The notes under the pieces: generated by a model
What the model saw: the letters and a program-made list of their open reading frames with translations, nothing else
What the model was told of the DNA's origin: nothing
Database searches by the model: none
NCBI GenBank assembly: GCA_002396005.1
Contig: DGVW01000070.1
Coordinates: forward strand, 1-19,564
DNA: 19,564 bases
DNA from: Oribacterium sp. UBA4274
GTDB taxonomy: Bacteria > Bacillota > Clostridia > Lachnospirales > Lachnospiraceae
Direction of reading: 5' to 3'
Made by a program: the position numbers and the translations under genes
Part shown: piece after piece, positions 1 through 5,468 of the stretch
How the letters are laid out: every line of letters begins with the position of its first letter
Position numbering within the stretch: the stretch's first letter is position 1

Positions 1-2
1 CC

Positions 3-179
3 ATAGTGGAGATGGCACCGGAGAAAATCGTCTATGTGAGCTGCGATTCGGCAACATTGGCACGAGATGTGAAGTACCTGAGGGCAAATGGATATGAGCT
101 TAGACGCGTGAGAGCGGTGGATAATTTTCCGCAGACGGTGCATGTGGAGACTGTTATGTTACTGCAAAAAGTGAATTAG
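3..179 (+). CDS. rlmD: 23S rRNA (uracil-5-)-methyltransferase, RlmD/RumA family, C-terminal end (partial)
   Basis: Only the last 58 residues are present; the gene enters from the left. The frame reads VYVSCDSATLARDVKYL, then NFPQTVHVETVMLLQK and a TAG stop. VSC-(D/N)-xATLARD and the terminal HVETVxLL are hallmarks of the TrmA/RumA/RlmD family of SAM-dependent tRNA/rRNA uracil-C5 methyltransferases; the Cys in VSC is the family's catalytic nucleophile. The gene should be chromosomal housekeeping, unrelated to what follows. Its 3' end is a documented integration site for ICEs of Gram-positive bacteria, so it probably marks the chromosome-element boundary. The terminal codons may have been rebuilt by the incoming element. 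Whether it is RlmD or a paralogue cannot be decided from this fragment. Confidence 0.85.
   Translation: MVEMAPEKIVYVSCDSATLARDVKYLRANGYELRRVRAVDNFPQTVHVETVMLLQKVN
141..179. other. Candidate element attachment site (att) in the 3' end of rlmD
   Basis: The codons for HVETVMLL and the stop of the rRNA methyltransferase lie directly before a plasmid/ICE replication-transfer module. ICEs that use rum/rlmD integrate in exactly this conserved HVE(T/C)V stretch, restoring the end of the gene. The second att copy would be at the right end, outside the window, so the core cannot be delimited. Inference from position. Confidence 0.4.
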
Positions 180-207
180 CAGAAGTCCTTGAATTTACGC
201 ACTTTTT
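166..207 (+). terminator. Possible terminator after rlmD
   Basis: AAAAAGTG (166-173) can pair with CACTTTTT (200-207), with AATT (174-177) and AATT (192-195) extending the stem across a loop. The arm ends in five T. It begins inside the last codons of rlmD. The stem is AT-rich and the loop long, so support is modest. Confidence 0.35.
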
Positions 208-385
208 CGAGCATTTCACCTTCGAAAAGACCGATAGGTCGGAGCGTGAAAAGCGTCTGAAGAAGTATATTCGTGTGATTGTAGCTGTCGAACTCGACAC
301 GGTAGGTGCAAAACTAACGCCTACGTCGTGACGGTAGGTGCAAACCCGAATCTGTATAGATAAAACAAAATAAAATCGTCGAAAG
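180..385. other. Gene-free element-end region with several dyads
   Basis: No convincing gene. Dyads visible: TTTTCGA/TCGAAAA (204-210 and 223-229), CCGA-TAGG-TCGG (about 229-243), GTCGA-AC-TCGAC (287-298), and a larger hairpin pairing CACGGTAGG with CCTACGTCGTG (298-330). A frame without stops crosses 124-331 but has no start codon or ribosome binding site. Position next to the presumed junction suits integrase arm sites, an origin of transfer or replication signals, but none can be assigned. Confidence 0.5.
299..344 (+). repeat. 14-bp direct repeat, two copies
   Basis: ACGGTAGGTGCAAA occurs at 299-312 and 331-344, a 32-bp period (about three helical turns). The first copy also forms the left arm of a hairpin. 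The spacing would suit binding of a protein to one face of the DNA. Function unknown. Confidence 0.7.
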
Positions 386-429
386 GCGCTTAGCTTACAG
401 CATTTCCTGTAGGTTAAGCGTCTTTTTTT
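386..429 (+). terminator. Intrinsic terminator upstream of rep1
   Basis: GCGCTTAGCTTACAG (386-400) pairs with CTGTAGGTTAAGCGT (407-421) with few mismatches around a CATTTC loop, followed by T7 at 423-429. It sits about 34 nt before the rep1 start and so ends transcription arriving from rlmD, or attenuates rep1 if the promoter lies upstream of it. Confidence 0.8.
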
Positions 430-462
430 GTTTATCCAAATTTATAAGAAAGGGGGACACCA

Positions 463-1401
463 ATGGTTTTTGATTATTTCTATGGCAGAGAAACTGAACA
501 ATACGCTTTTTATCAGATTCCCAAGGTCTTGATCACAGATGATAAGTTTTCAGGAATAACCATGGATTCAAAACTTCTGTATTCGCTCATGTTGGACCGA
601 TCATCTTTGTCAGCTAAGAATGGCTGGCTTGATGAGGAAGGCAGAGTTTATATCTTTTACACGCTGGAGCAGATTATGGCTGATATGCACTGTGCCAATC
701 AGAAAGCTACAAAGCTCTTGAAAGAACTGGAGACGAAAGCTGGTTTGATTGAACGTCAAAAACAGGGACAGGGTAAGCCAACAAGAATTTATGTGAAGGA
801 TTATGCAACAGGATTACCTGGGGACAAAAATTGGCAAAGTCAGACTCATGATAATCATGATTCTAAGAGTCATGAAAATCGTGAGTCTAGAGATGTGATA
901 ATCACAAGTCCGGACTCATGGAAATCATTCACTAATAATACTAATACTAACCATACTGATTTAAGTCAGACTGATCTTATCAATCTATCGGCGGTATCAG
1001 CAGATCCGAAGAGAAAGGAAGCGAGGATAAGAGGAGATACGATCCGACTAAGAAAACAATACGAGGATTATCTGCGAGAGAAGTTAAGCATAGACTTTTT
1101 CATCAAGAGGAATCCTTATGATGCAGGGCGGATAAATGAAATTCTGGACCTTATGGTAGATGTGCTTTGCAGTAAGGCCAAGACTATTCGTATATCTGGT
1201 GATAACAAGCCAACAGATGTGGTAAAAATGCAGTTTATGAAGATTGATTCCGGACATCTGGAATATATTTTGGATTGTTTTAAGAATCAAATTTCGGACA
1301 TCCGCAATATGAAGCAGTATCTGCTGGCAACGATATACAATGCACCACTAACAATCGATCACTATTACACAGCCAAGGTCAGCTATGACATGGCAAATTA
1401 G
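463..1401 (+). CDS. RepA_N-type replication initiator (rep1)
   Basis: A 312-aa protein. Residues 1-115 match the RepA N-terminal (winged-helix) domain of Firmicute theta plasmids: FYQIPKVL, an LYSLMLDR segment, then GRVYIFYTLEQI, KATKLLKELE and GQGKPTRIYVKDY. Residues about 120-195 are a polar linker rich in H, D, N and S. Residues about 200-312 form a C-terminal domain (probably DUF6017) shared with the second Rep at 5469: DVVKMQFMKIDSGHLEYIL and NMKQYLLATIYNAPLTI. It should bind an origin and recruit replication proteins so the excised element can replicate. Start: AGGGGG at 451-456 is 6 nt before ATG. parA follows after 11 nt, giving a rep-parA-parB operon. The linker DNA holds near-palindromic repeats (843-933), as expected for RepA_N genes, whose origin lies within rep. 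Confidence 0.88.
   Translation: MVFDYFYGRETEQYAFYQIPKVLITDDKFSGITMDSKLLYSLMLDRSSLSAKNGWLDEEGRVYIFYTLEQIMADMHCANQKATKLLKELETKAGLIERQKQGQGKPTRIYVKDYATGLPGDKNWQSQTHDNHDSKSHENRESRDVIITSPDSWKSFTNNTNTNHTDLSQTDLINLSAVSADPKRKEARIRGDTIRLRKQYEDYLREKLSIDFFIKRNPYDAGRINEILDLMVDVLCSKAKTIRISGDNKPTDVVKMQFMKIDSGHLEYILDCFKNQISDIRNMKQYLLATIYNAPLTIDHYYTAKVSYDMAN
843..933 (+). repeat. Three 21-bp near-palindromic iterons inside rep1 (candidate replication origin)
   Basis: Copies at 843-863, 867-887 and 913-933, all variants of GANTCATG-AnA-ATCATGANTC; the first is almost fully palindromic and the third has a degenerate right half. Spacings are 24 and 46 bp. They encode the low-complexity linker HDNHDSKSHENRES. 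Known for RepA_N plasmids: the origin is a repeat cluster in the middle of rep bound by Rep itself. A fourth copy follows parB at 3130-3150. The repeats are seen; the origin function is inferred. Confidence 0.65.
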
Positions 1402-1412
1402 AAGGAGACAGT

Positions 1413-2216
1413 ATGAATAAACAGTCAACAATAATCGCTGTGGTAAACCAGAAAGGTGGTACGGCAAAAACAACAACAGTAGAGAATTTGGGAATAGGGA
1501 TTTCAAGACAGAACAAGAAAGTTCTCTTGATAGACACGGATCCCCAGGCATCTCTGACAATCAGCCTGGGGTATCCTAGACCTGATGACCTGGAGCTGAC
1601 ACTCTCAGATCTTCTGAATGGAACAATAAGCGAGAATCCAGTGGCATTGGATGAGGTATTGATCCATCAACAGGAAGGTATAGATTTGATTCCCTCAAAT
1701 ATCTCACTTGCAGGACTTGAGGTGTCGCTTGTGAATACCATGAATCGTGAACGCATTCTTAAGCAGTTCCTTGAACCACTAAGAGAACGTTATGACTATA
1801 TTCTTCTGGATTGTATGCCAAGCCTTGGAATGCTGACTGTAAATGCATTAGCAGCTGCCGATGCCACTTTGGTTCCGGTACAGGCCAATTATTTATCAGC
1901 TAAGGGACTTGAGCAATTACTTTCGACAATCAATCAGGTTAAGCGGCAGATTAATCCAAAACTGTGCATTGAAGGAATTCTAATCACTATGGTAGATGCC
2001 AGAACGAATTATGCCAAGGATATCAGCAACTTAATTAGAAATACGTACTGCAACAAGATAACTGTATTCAAGACAGAGATACCGAGATCTGTCAGAGCAG
2101 CAGAAACAAGCGCGGAAGGAAAGAGTATTTTTGCCTATGACCCATCAGGAAAAGTAGCAGAAGCGTATGAGTTATTAACACAGGAGGTGCTGAACTATGA
2201 CAAGAAGAGGAACTAA
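1413..2216 (+). CDS. parA: ParA/Soj-type partition ATPase
   Basis: A 267-aa ParA-family ATPase. The deviant Walker A motif KGGTAKTT lies at residues 14-21, with the signature Lys K14 and the catalytic Lys K19. DTDPQASLT is the Walker A' region, and YDYILLDCMPSLGML carries the Walker B Asp D133. There is no N-terminal HTH, so it is the short Soj/type-Ib size class. It should bind nucleoid DNA as an ATP dimer and move ParB-DNA complexes, here to segregate the circular form of the element. GAAGGAG lies 5-11 nt before ATG, right after the rep1 stop. Its end overlaps parB by 20 nt, so the two are translationally coupled. Confidence 0.93.
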   Translation: MNKQSTIIAVVNQKGGTAKTTTVENLGIGISRQNKKVLLIDTDPQASLTISLGYPRPDDLELTLSDLLNGTISENPVALDEVLIHQQEGIDLIPSNISLAGLEVSLVNTMNRERILKQFLEPLRERYDYILLDCMPSLGMLTVNALAAADATLVPVQANYLSAKGLEQLLSTINQVKRQINPKLCIEGILITMVDARTNYAKDISNLIRNTYCNKITVFKTEIPRSVRAAETSAEGKSIFAYDPSGKVAEAYELLTQEVLNYDKKRN

Positions 2217-3105
2217 CATCAGTTTAAAGAGCTATGACGATATTTTCACAACGGAAGAAATCAGACAGGAAACAGGAGAGCATATTGTGAACATTCCGGT
2301 TAATCAAATACATGAGTTTAGAAACCATCCATTTAAGGTCCTGGATGACGAGGATATGAGAAAGATGGTAGATAGCATCCGTGAGTATGGAGTATTGGTG
2401 CCTGTTATCATCCGTCCTGATGGTGACGGGGAATATGAGATGGTATCCGGTCATAGAAGAAGATATGCGTCAATTTTGGCTGGCAAAGATGAGATACCGG
2501 CAATTGTCAGAGAAATGGATGATGATACGTCTACTATTTTGATGGTCGATTCAAATTTACAGAGAGAACATATTCTACCTAGCGAGAGAGCAAAAGCTTA
2601 TAAAATGAAAATGGAAGCTTTAAAGCATCAGGGAAAGAGACCGGATCTTACTTCGTGCCAACTTGGCACGAGGTTACGTGCAGATGAAGAGCTTGCAAAG
2701 CAAACAGGGGAGAGTGCCCGAACAGTGCAGCGATTTGTGAGACTGAATAATCTTATTCCGGAACTCCTTCAACTTGTGGATGATAAAAAGATTGCATTTA
2801 ATCCTGCTGTAGAGCTTTCTTACCTAAAACCGGGGGAACAGAAGGAGTTCTTTAAGGCTATGGAACTGGCACAGACAACGCCTTCTCTTTCACAAGCACA
2901 ACGTCTTAAGAAATCAAGTCAGGAAGGGACTTGCACAGCTGAACTAATTGAAAGCATCATGGATGAAGAAAAGAAGAATCCACTCAATCGAGTTGTATTT
3001 GACAGCAAGATTCTTCAGAAATACTTTCCTCATAAGACATCAGTAAGGGAAATGGAGATGCAGATTCTTCAATTGCTAGAACAGTGGGCTGGAATAAAGG
3101 AATAG
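2197..3105 (+). CDS. parB: ParB/Spo0J-family partition protein
   Basis: A 302-aa ParB. The N-terminal ParB/Srx nuclease-like CTP-binding fold covers residues about 30-115: IPVNQIHEFRNHPFKVLDD, a VLVPVIIRP strand, the GHRR motif at 85-88, then DSNLQREHILPSERAKAYK. A central HTH follows (EELAKQTGESARTVQRFVRL and the FNPAVELSYL segment), then a short C-terminal dimerisation part. It should load on a parS-like palindrome and stimulate ParA. Start: AGGAGG at 2182-2187 precedes ATG 2197, inside the end of parA. The gene carries a perfect 19-bp palindrome at 2653-2671 and is followed by a hairpin containing the rep1-type repeat. Confidence 0.92.
   Translation: MTRRGTNISLKSYDDIFTTEEIRQETGEHIVNIPVNQIHEFRNHPFKVLDDEDMRKMVDSIREYGVLVPVIIRPDGDGEYEMVSGHRRRYASILAGKDEIPAIVREMDDDTSTILMVDSNLQREHILPSERAKAYKMKMEALKHQGKRPDLTSCQLGTRLRADEELAKQTGESARTVQRFVRLNNLIPELLQLVDDKKIAFNPAVELSYLKPGEQKEFFKAMELAQTTPSLSQAQRLKKSSQEGTCTAELIESIMDEEKKNPLNRVVFDSKILQKYFPHKTSVREMEMQILQLLEQWAGIKE
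2653..2671. repeat. Perfect 19-bp palindrome within parB (candidate parS-like site)
   Basis: TCGTGCCAACTTGGCACGA: 9-bp arms around one central base, in the codons for TSCQLGT between the CTP-binding domain and the HTH. ParB-family proteins bind palindromes of about 14-20 bp near or within par genes, so this could be the centromere. It does not resemble the chromosomal parS consensus (TGTTTCACGTGAAACA). The palindrome is observed; the role is inference. Confidence 0.55.
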
Positions 3106-3126
3106 ATAGCAAGTAACATCATGAAT

Positions 3127-3165
3127 CCAGACTCATGATTTTCATGAGCCTGGGATTATTTTAAA
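3127..3165 (+). terminator. Hairpin after parB, containing a fourth rep1-type repeat
   Basis: CCAG(A)CTCATGA pairs with TCATGAG(C)CTGG (3127-3153) around a TTT loop, followed by an AT-rich tract without a clean T-run, so termination may be weak. The segment 3130-3150 (GACTCATG, ATTTT, CATGAGCC) is the same near-palindrome as the repeats inside rep1. It may serve as terminator, protein-binding site, or both. Confidence 0.55.
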
Positions 3166-3170
3166 TTTAA

Positions 3171-3240
3171 TGTCAGAAATACTGACACAAACGAGACGGA
3201 TAGTGATATATTAAATATGTCAGTAATGCTGACATGGAGG
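3171..3240 (+). promoter_or_regulatory. Promoter with two operators of the XRE repressor
   Basis: Two 17-bp inverted repeats: TGTCAGAAATACTGACA (3171-3187) and TGTCAGTAATGCTGACA (3218-3234), identical in arms TGTCAG/CTGACA, 47 bp centre to centre. Operator 1 contains a -35-like CTGACA (3182-3187). TATATT (3207-3212) or the overlapping GATATA is the likely -10. Operator 2 lies at the expected transcription start and just before the GGAGG of the repressor gene. This is the classic layout for repressor autoregulation. Confidence 0.75.
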
Positions 3241-3246
3241 TACAGC

Positions 3247-3567
3247 ATGGATAAATCGATAGGCAATAGATTAAAAGTAGCAAGAAATAATATAGGCATG
3301 CATCAGGAAGATGCTGCAAATTCCATGAAAATATCCCGTCCCACACTTAGTGCAATCGAGTCCGGGAAAAGAGCAGTTACAGCAGAAGAGATAAAAGAGT
3401 TTGCCGGTTTATATAATGTAAAGACAGACTGGCTGCTTTTTGGCGATGTTCAGGAGGATGATAAACATCTGCAGAGACTTGGAGCGTATTATAGACTTTT
3501 TATGAAACTGAAAGGTCAGGAGCAGGACGAAGTTATTAAGTATATGGAACAGATTTTGAATAAGTAA
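3247..3567 (+). CDS. XRE/Cro-CI family repressor
   Basis: A 106-aa HTH regulator. Residues about 8-62 form the lambda-repressor-like HTH (NRLKVARNNIGMHQEDAA, SRPTLSAIESGKRAV, then VKTDWLLFGD), and a helical C-terminal part may dimerise. Start: GGAGG (3236-3240) lies 6 nt before ATG 3247. An in-frame ATG at 3217 is rejected because it lies inside the operator/promoter. Matching palindromes directly upstream suggest self-repression. It may also control the downstream membrane-protein gene or other element promoters; only this promoter shows the TGTCAG-n5-CTGACA sites clearly. Such regulators often hold an ICE silent until DNA damage or a peptide signal, but no peptidase partner is seen here. 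Confidence 0.85.
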   Translation: MDKSIGNRLKVARNNIGMHQEDAANSMKISRPTLSAIESGKRAVTAEEIKEFAGLYNVKTDWLLFGDVQEDDKHLQRLGAYYRLFMKLKGQEQDEVIKYMEQILNK

Positions 3568-3578
3568 GGGGGACTATC

Positions 3579-3893
3579 ATGACAGTTTTAAGATTAATCG
3601 GAAGTATAATTCATATTCTATTGAAGATAGTGCTGTTACCAATACAGATCGTCTTAACTATACTAATTATTATGATTGACTTTGCCGGGGGAGTATTTGG
3701 GTTTGTTTTCGGGATAATTGGAGGCTTTATTATCATAGGAGGATTTAGCTGCTTGTTCATGCCGCCTATAGATTGGAAGTTATTTATAGAAGCAATGGTT
3801 ATCGGAACATTGATAGGTTCATTACCTCGTATAGTACGTTGTTTTGGAGAGTCTTTACTGATAGGAATGAAAGACCTTCTGGCCAGAATATAA
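3579..3893 (+). CDS. Small membrane protein of unknown function
   Basis: A 104-aa, very hydrophobic protein with probably three membrane segments: about residues 5-32 (LIGSIIHILLKIVLLPIQIV), 35-58 (a Gly/Phe-rich stretch VFGFVFGIIGGFIIIGG) and 68-88 (FIEAMVIGTLIGSLPRIV). No recognised domain. AAGGGGG lies shortly before ATG, 11 nt after the repressor gene, so the two form an operon under the XRE promoter. Co-transcription with a repressor suggests immunity, exclusion or signal sensing, but the sequence does not show which. Confidence 0.7.
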   Translation: MTVLRLIGSIIHILLKIVLLPIQIVLTILIIMIDFAGGVFGFVFGIIGGFIIIGGFSCLFMPPIDWKLFIEAMVIGTLIGSLPRIVRCFGESLLIGMKDLLARI

Positions 3894-3934
3894 TTATCAG
3901 TGCGGTGTAAAATCAGTGTATCTTATGGACAAGA

Positions 3935-3974
3935 CACAAAGAGTACACTTGCAGGGCACAAAGAGTACACTTGC
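3935..3974 (+). repeat. 18-bp direct repeat, two copies
   Basis: CACAAAGAGTACACTTGC occurs at 3935-3952 and 3957-3974, a 22-bp period (two helical turns). It is flanked on the left by GTGTAAAATCAGTGTATC. Repeated end motifs like this are typical of transposase-binding ends of IS21-like elements, so it may be a relic of an insertion sequence; no transposase is nearby. A tandem regulator site is the alternative. The rest of 3894-4199 holds two terminators and a hairpin and no gene. Confidence 0.7.
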
Positions 3975-4014
3975 CATCCATTTTTTTATAAAAATCCCTG
4001 TGATATTATTACAA

Positions 4015-4063
4015 TGGATCTACTGAAGTGAAACGGACAAGTTTCCTCAGGGGTCCATTTTTT
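4015..4063 (+). terminator. Intrinsic terminator (first of a stacked pair)
   Basis: TGGATC (4015-4020) pairs with GGGTCCA (4051-4057) and inner TGAAGTGAAAC with GTTTCCTCA around a GGACAA loop; T6 follows at 4058-4063. A TATTAT box at 4004-4009 lies just upstream, so a short structured RNA could start and end here. Confidence 0.65.
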
Positions 4064-4090
4064 CTGCAGAAAATAATAAAGCATATGAAC

Positions 4091-4134
4091 AGCGTCAGCT
4101 CGTGACTGAAAGGTCCGCGGGTCTGGCGCTTTTT
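4091..4134 (+). terminator. Intrinsic terminator upstream of the DUF5688 gene
   Basis: AGCGTCAG (4091-4098) pairs with CTGGCGCT (4123-4130), with CTCGTGAC and GTCCGCGGG continuing the stem around TGAAAG; five T follow (4130-4134). A further hairpin (TATGC/GCATA enclosing CAAGT/ACTTG, 4136-4169) sits between it and the ribosome binding site of the next gene at 4200. Confidence 0.8.
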
Positions 4135-4199
4135 GTATGCAAAAAATCAAGTGACGACTTGGCAGCATACAAATAATCACAGGAAAGGAAACCCAATAT

Positions 4200-5264
4200 A
4201 TGAATTACGAAGAATTCAAAGAAAGAATTAAGGAAGATCTTGGCAGTGTACTTGAAGCAGAGGGAATCAAAGCAAACATAAATGAACGTCATATGGAGAA
4301 ACTTAATTCTTCGTATGATGCACTTAGCGTTACACCGGAGGGCAGCAACATCGGAGTGAATGCAAATCTTAGTTCTATGTTCGACGCAATTGAGAGCGGA
4401 AAGGACTACAACGAGGTTTTGAATATGTCCGCAAATAAAATAGCTGAAGGTATTAAGAATGCTCCGAATGTCGATGTGCAGGATCTCACGAATTATGAAG
4501 CAATGAAAAATAAGCTTTCTATGGATGTGGTTTCAGCGGATCGTAATGCGGAGATGCTTTCCCAGATACCTCATGAAAAAATCGAAGACATGGCAGTGGT
4601 TTATAGGCTTGTGCTTGATACGAAAGATTCAGGGAATGGAACAATCCTTGTAACGAATAATCTAATGGAGCAGTTCGGTGTCACACAGGAACAGTTACAT
4701 GCAGATGCAATGATAAATGCTCCGGAGATCAGACCTTCTGAAATAAAAGGGATGTCAGAAGTGCTTTCGGAAATGATTGGTGTAGATATGGATCCGGGAA
4801 TGAATTCATTGGACGATAAGATGTTTGTTGCAACTGTACCAGATAAGATTCATGGTGCGGGAGTTATCGCTTATCCTAACTTCTTTGAGGACGCAGCGGA
4901 GAAGCTTGGAGGTGACTACTTTGTTCTTCCTAGCAGTATCCATGAAGTTCTCCTTGTAAAGGATAACGGTGAGATGACAGCAAAGGATCTGGAATCCATG
5001 GTCAGAGAAGTTAATGCAACTCAGGTCGCACCGGAGGAACAGCTTACTGATCATGTTTACCACTACGACTCTAAGGAGCATGTCTTTGAGATGGCTGATA
5101 AGTTTGAAGAGCGCCAAGCAGCAAAAGACACTAAGGAACGTGATGGTGACAAGGGCTCACTTCTCAGTGATCTTAAGGCAAAGAAAGAAGAGGCAGCCAA
5201 GGATACACCGGAAAAACATGCTAAGGAGACTGTAAAGAAGAGCAGAGGAGGAGAAGCGTTATGA
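4200..5264 (+). CDS. DUF5688 family protein
   Basis: A 354-aa soluble protein. Its middle (about residues 130-300) matches DUF5688 of Lachnospiraceae mobile elements as I recall it: VYRLVLDTKDSGNGTILVTN, NNLMEQFGVTQEQLHADA, then GGDYFVLPSSIHEVLLV and YHYDSKEHVFEMADKFEE. Residues 1-110 are helical and acidic; the last 50 are lysine/glutamate-rich, coiled and probably disordered. No catalytic motif, signal peptide or membrane segment. Function unknown. ATG 4200 follows AGGAAAGGA. The leader carries stacked terminators. The stop overlaps the next start (ATGA), so the 67-aa protein is translationally coupled. It is first gene of a small operon (4200-6763) that includes the second Rep. Confidence 0.8.
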   Translation: MNYEEFKERIKEDLGSVLEAEGIKANINERHMEKLNSSYDALSVTPEGSNIGVNANLSSMFDAIESGKDYNEVLNMSANKIAEGIKNAPNVDVQDLTNYEAMKNKLSMDVVSADRNAEMLSQIPHEKIEDMAVVYRLVLDTKDSGNGTILVTNNLMEQFGVTQEQLHADAMINAPEIRPSEIKGMSEVLSEMIGVDMDPGMNSLDDKMFVATVPDKIHGAGVIAYPNFFEDAAEKLGGDYFVLPSSIHEVLLVKDNGEMTAKDLESMVREVNATQVAPEEQLTDHVYHYDSKEHVFEMADKFEERQAAKDTKERDGDKGSLLSDLKAKKEEAAKDTPEKHAKETVKKSRGGEAL

Positions 5265-5464
5265 GCAGATGCGGATCAGTCCTCGTAATTCATCAGATTC
5301 ATTCAGGAACAAAGAGAGGTGGACATGCACCATTTACTAGAGAGGGCTCTGCGCCCTCTCCTTGTAATTGTAAGGAATCATGTTGCTACGGAAAGGGAAG
5401 AAGTTACTGCTGGCCTTGCATGAAGAAGATTCTGGAGGAACACAACGCCAATAAGAAGGGATGA
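5261..5464 (+). CDS. Small cysteine-rich protein, possible zinc-binding
   Basis: A 67-aa basic protein with seven cysteines: C4, C35, C37, C41, C42, C50 and C53. The clustered CNC-x3-CC-x7-CWPC arrangement suggests a small zinc ribbon or knuckle. It overlaps the DUF5688 stop by 4 nt, with GGAGGAG just upstream, and its own stop abuts the second Rep start, so it is embedded in the operon. A perfect hairpin in the DNA (5340-5360) encodes REGSAPSP just before the Cys cluster. No family recognised; a DNA-binding accessory for Rep2 is possible but unproven. Confidence 0.65.
   Translation: MSRCGSVLVIHQIHSGTKRGGHAPFTREGSAPSPCNCKESCCYGKGRSYCWPCMKKILEEHNANKKG
5340..5360 (+). repeat. Perfect hairpin inside the Cys-rich gene
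   Basis: GAGAGGGC (5340-5347) and GCCCTCTC (5353-5360) are exact complements with a 5-nt loop TCTGC. No T-run follows. It lies in coding sequence between the start and the Cys cluster. It may slow ribosomes, act as a protein site, or be an inserted palindrome. Confidence 0.6.
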
Positions 5465-5468
5465 TGTG

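Noticed and set aside
124..331. Stop-free frame crossing the rlmD end and the gene-free region (ending LTPTS)
   Set aside because: No start codon or ribosome site; it overlaps the end of rlmD in another frame and covers several dyads, so it is more likely chance than a gene.
3217..3246. Upstream ATG start for the XRE repressor
   Set aside because: It lies inside the promoter/operator 2; the GGAGG is placed for ATG 3247.
3935..3974. CRISPR-like repeat
   Set aside because: Only two copies with a 4-bp gap and no cas genes.
4805..5117. Minus-strand 103-aa frame
   Set aside because: Antisense shadow of DUF5688 coding sequence without a ribosome site.
5014..5235. 73-aa frame inside the DUF5688 gene
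   Set aside because: Shadow frame: basic, repetitive composition, no ribosome site, and the main frame has family matches.
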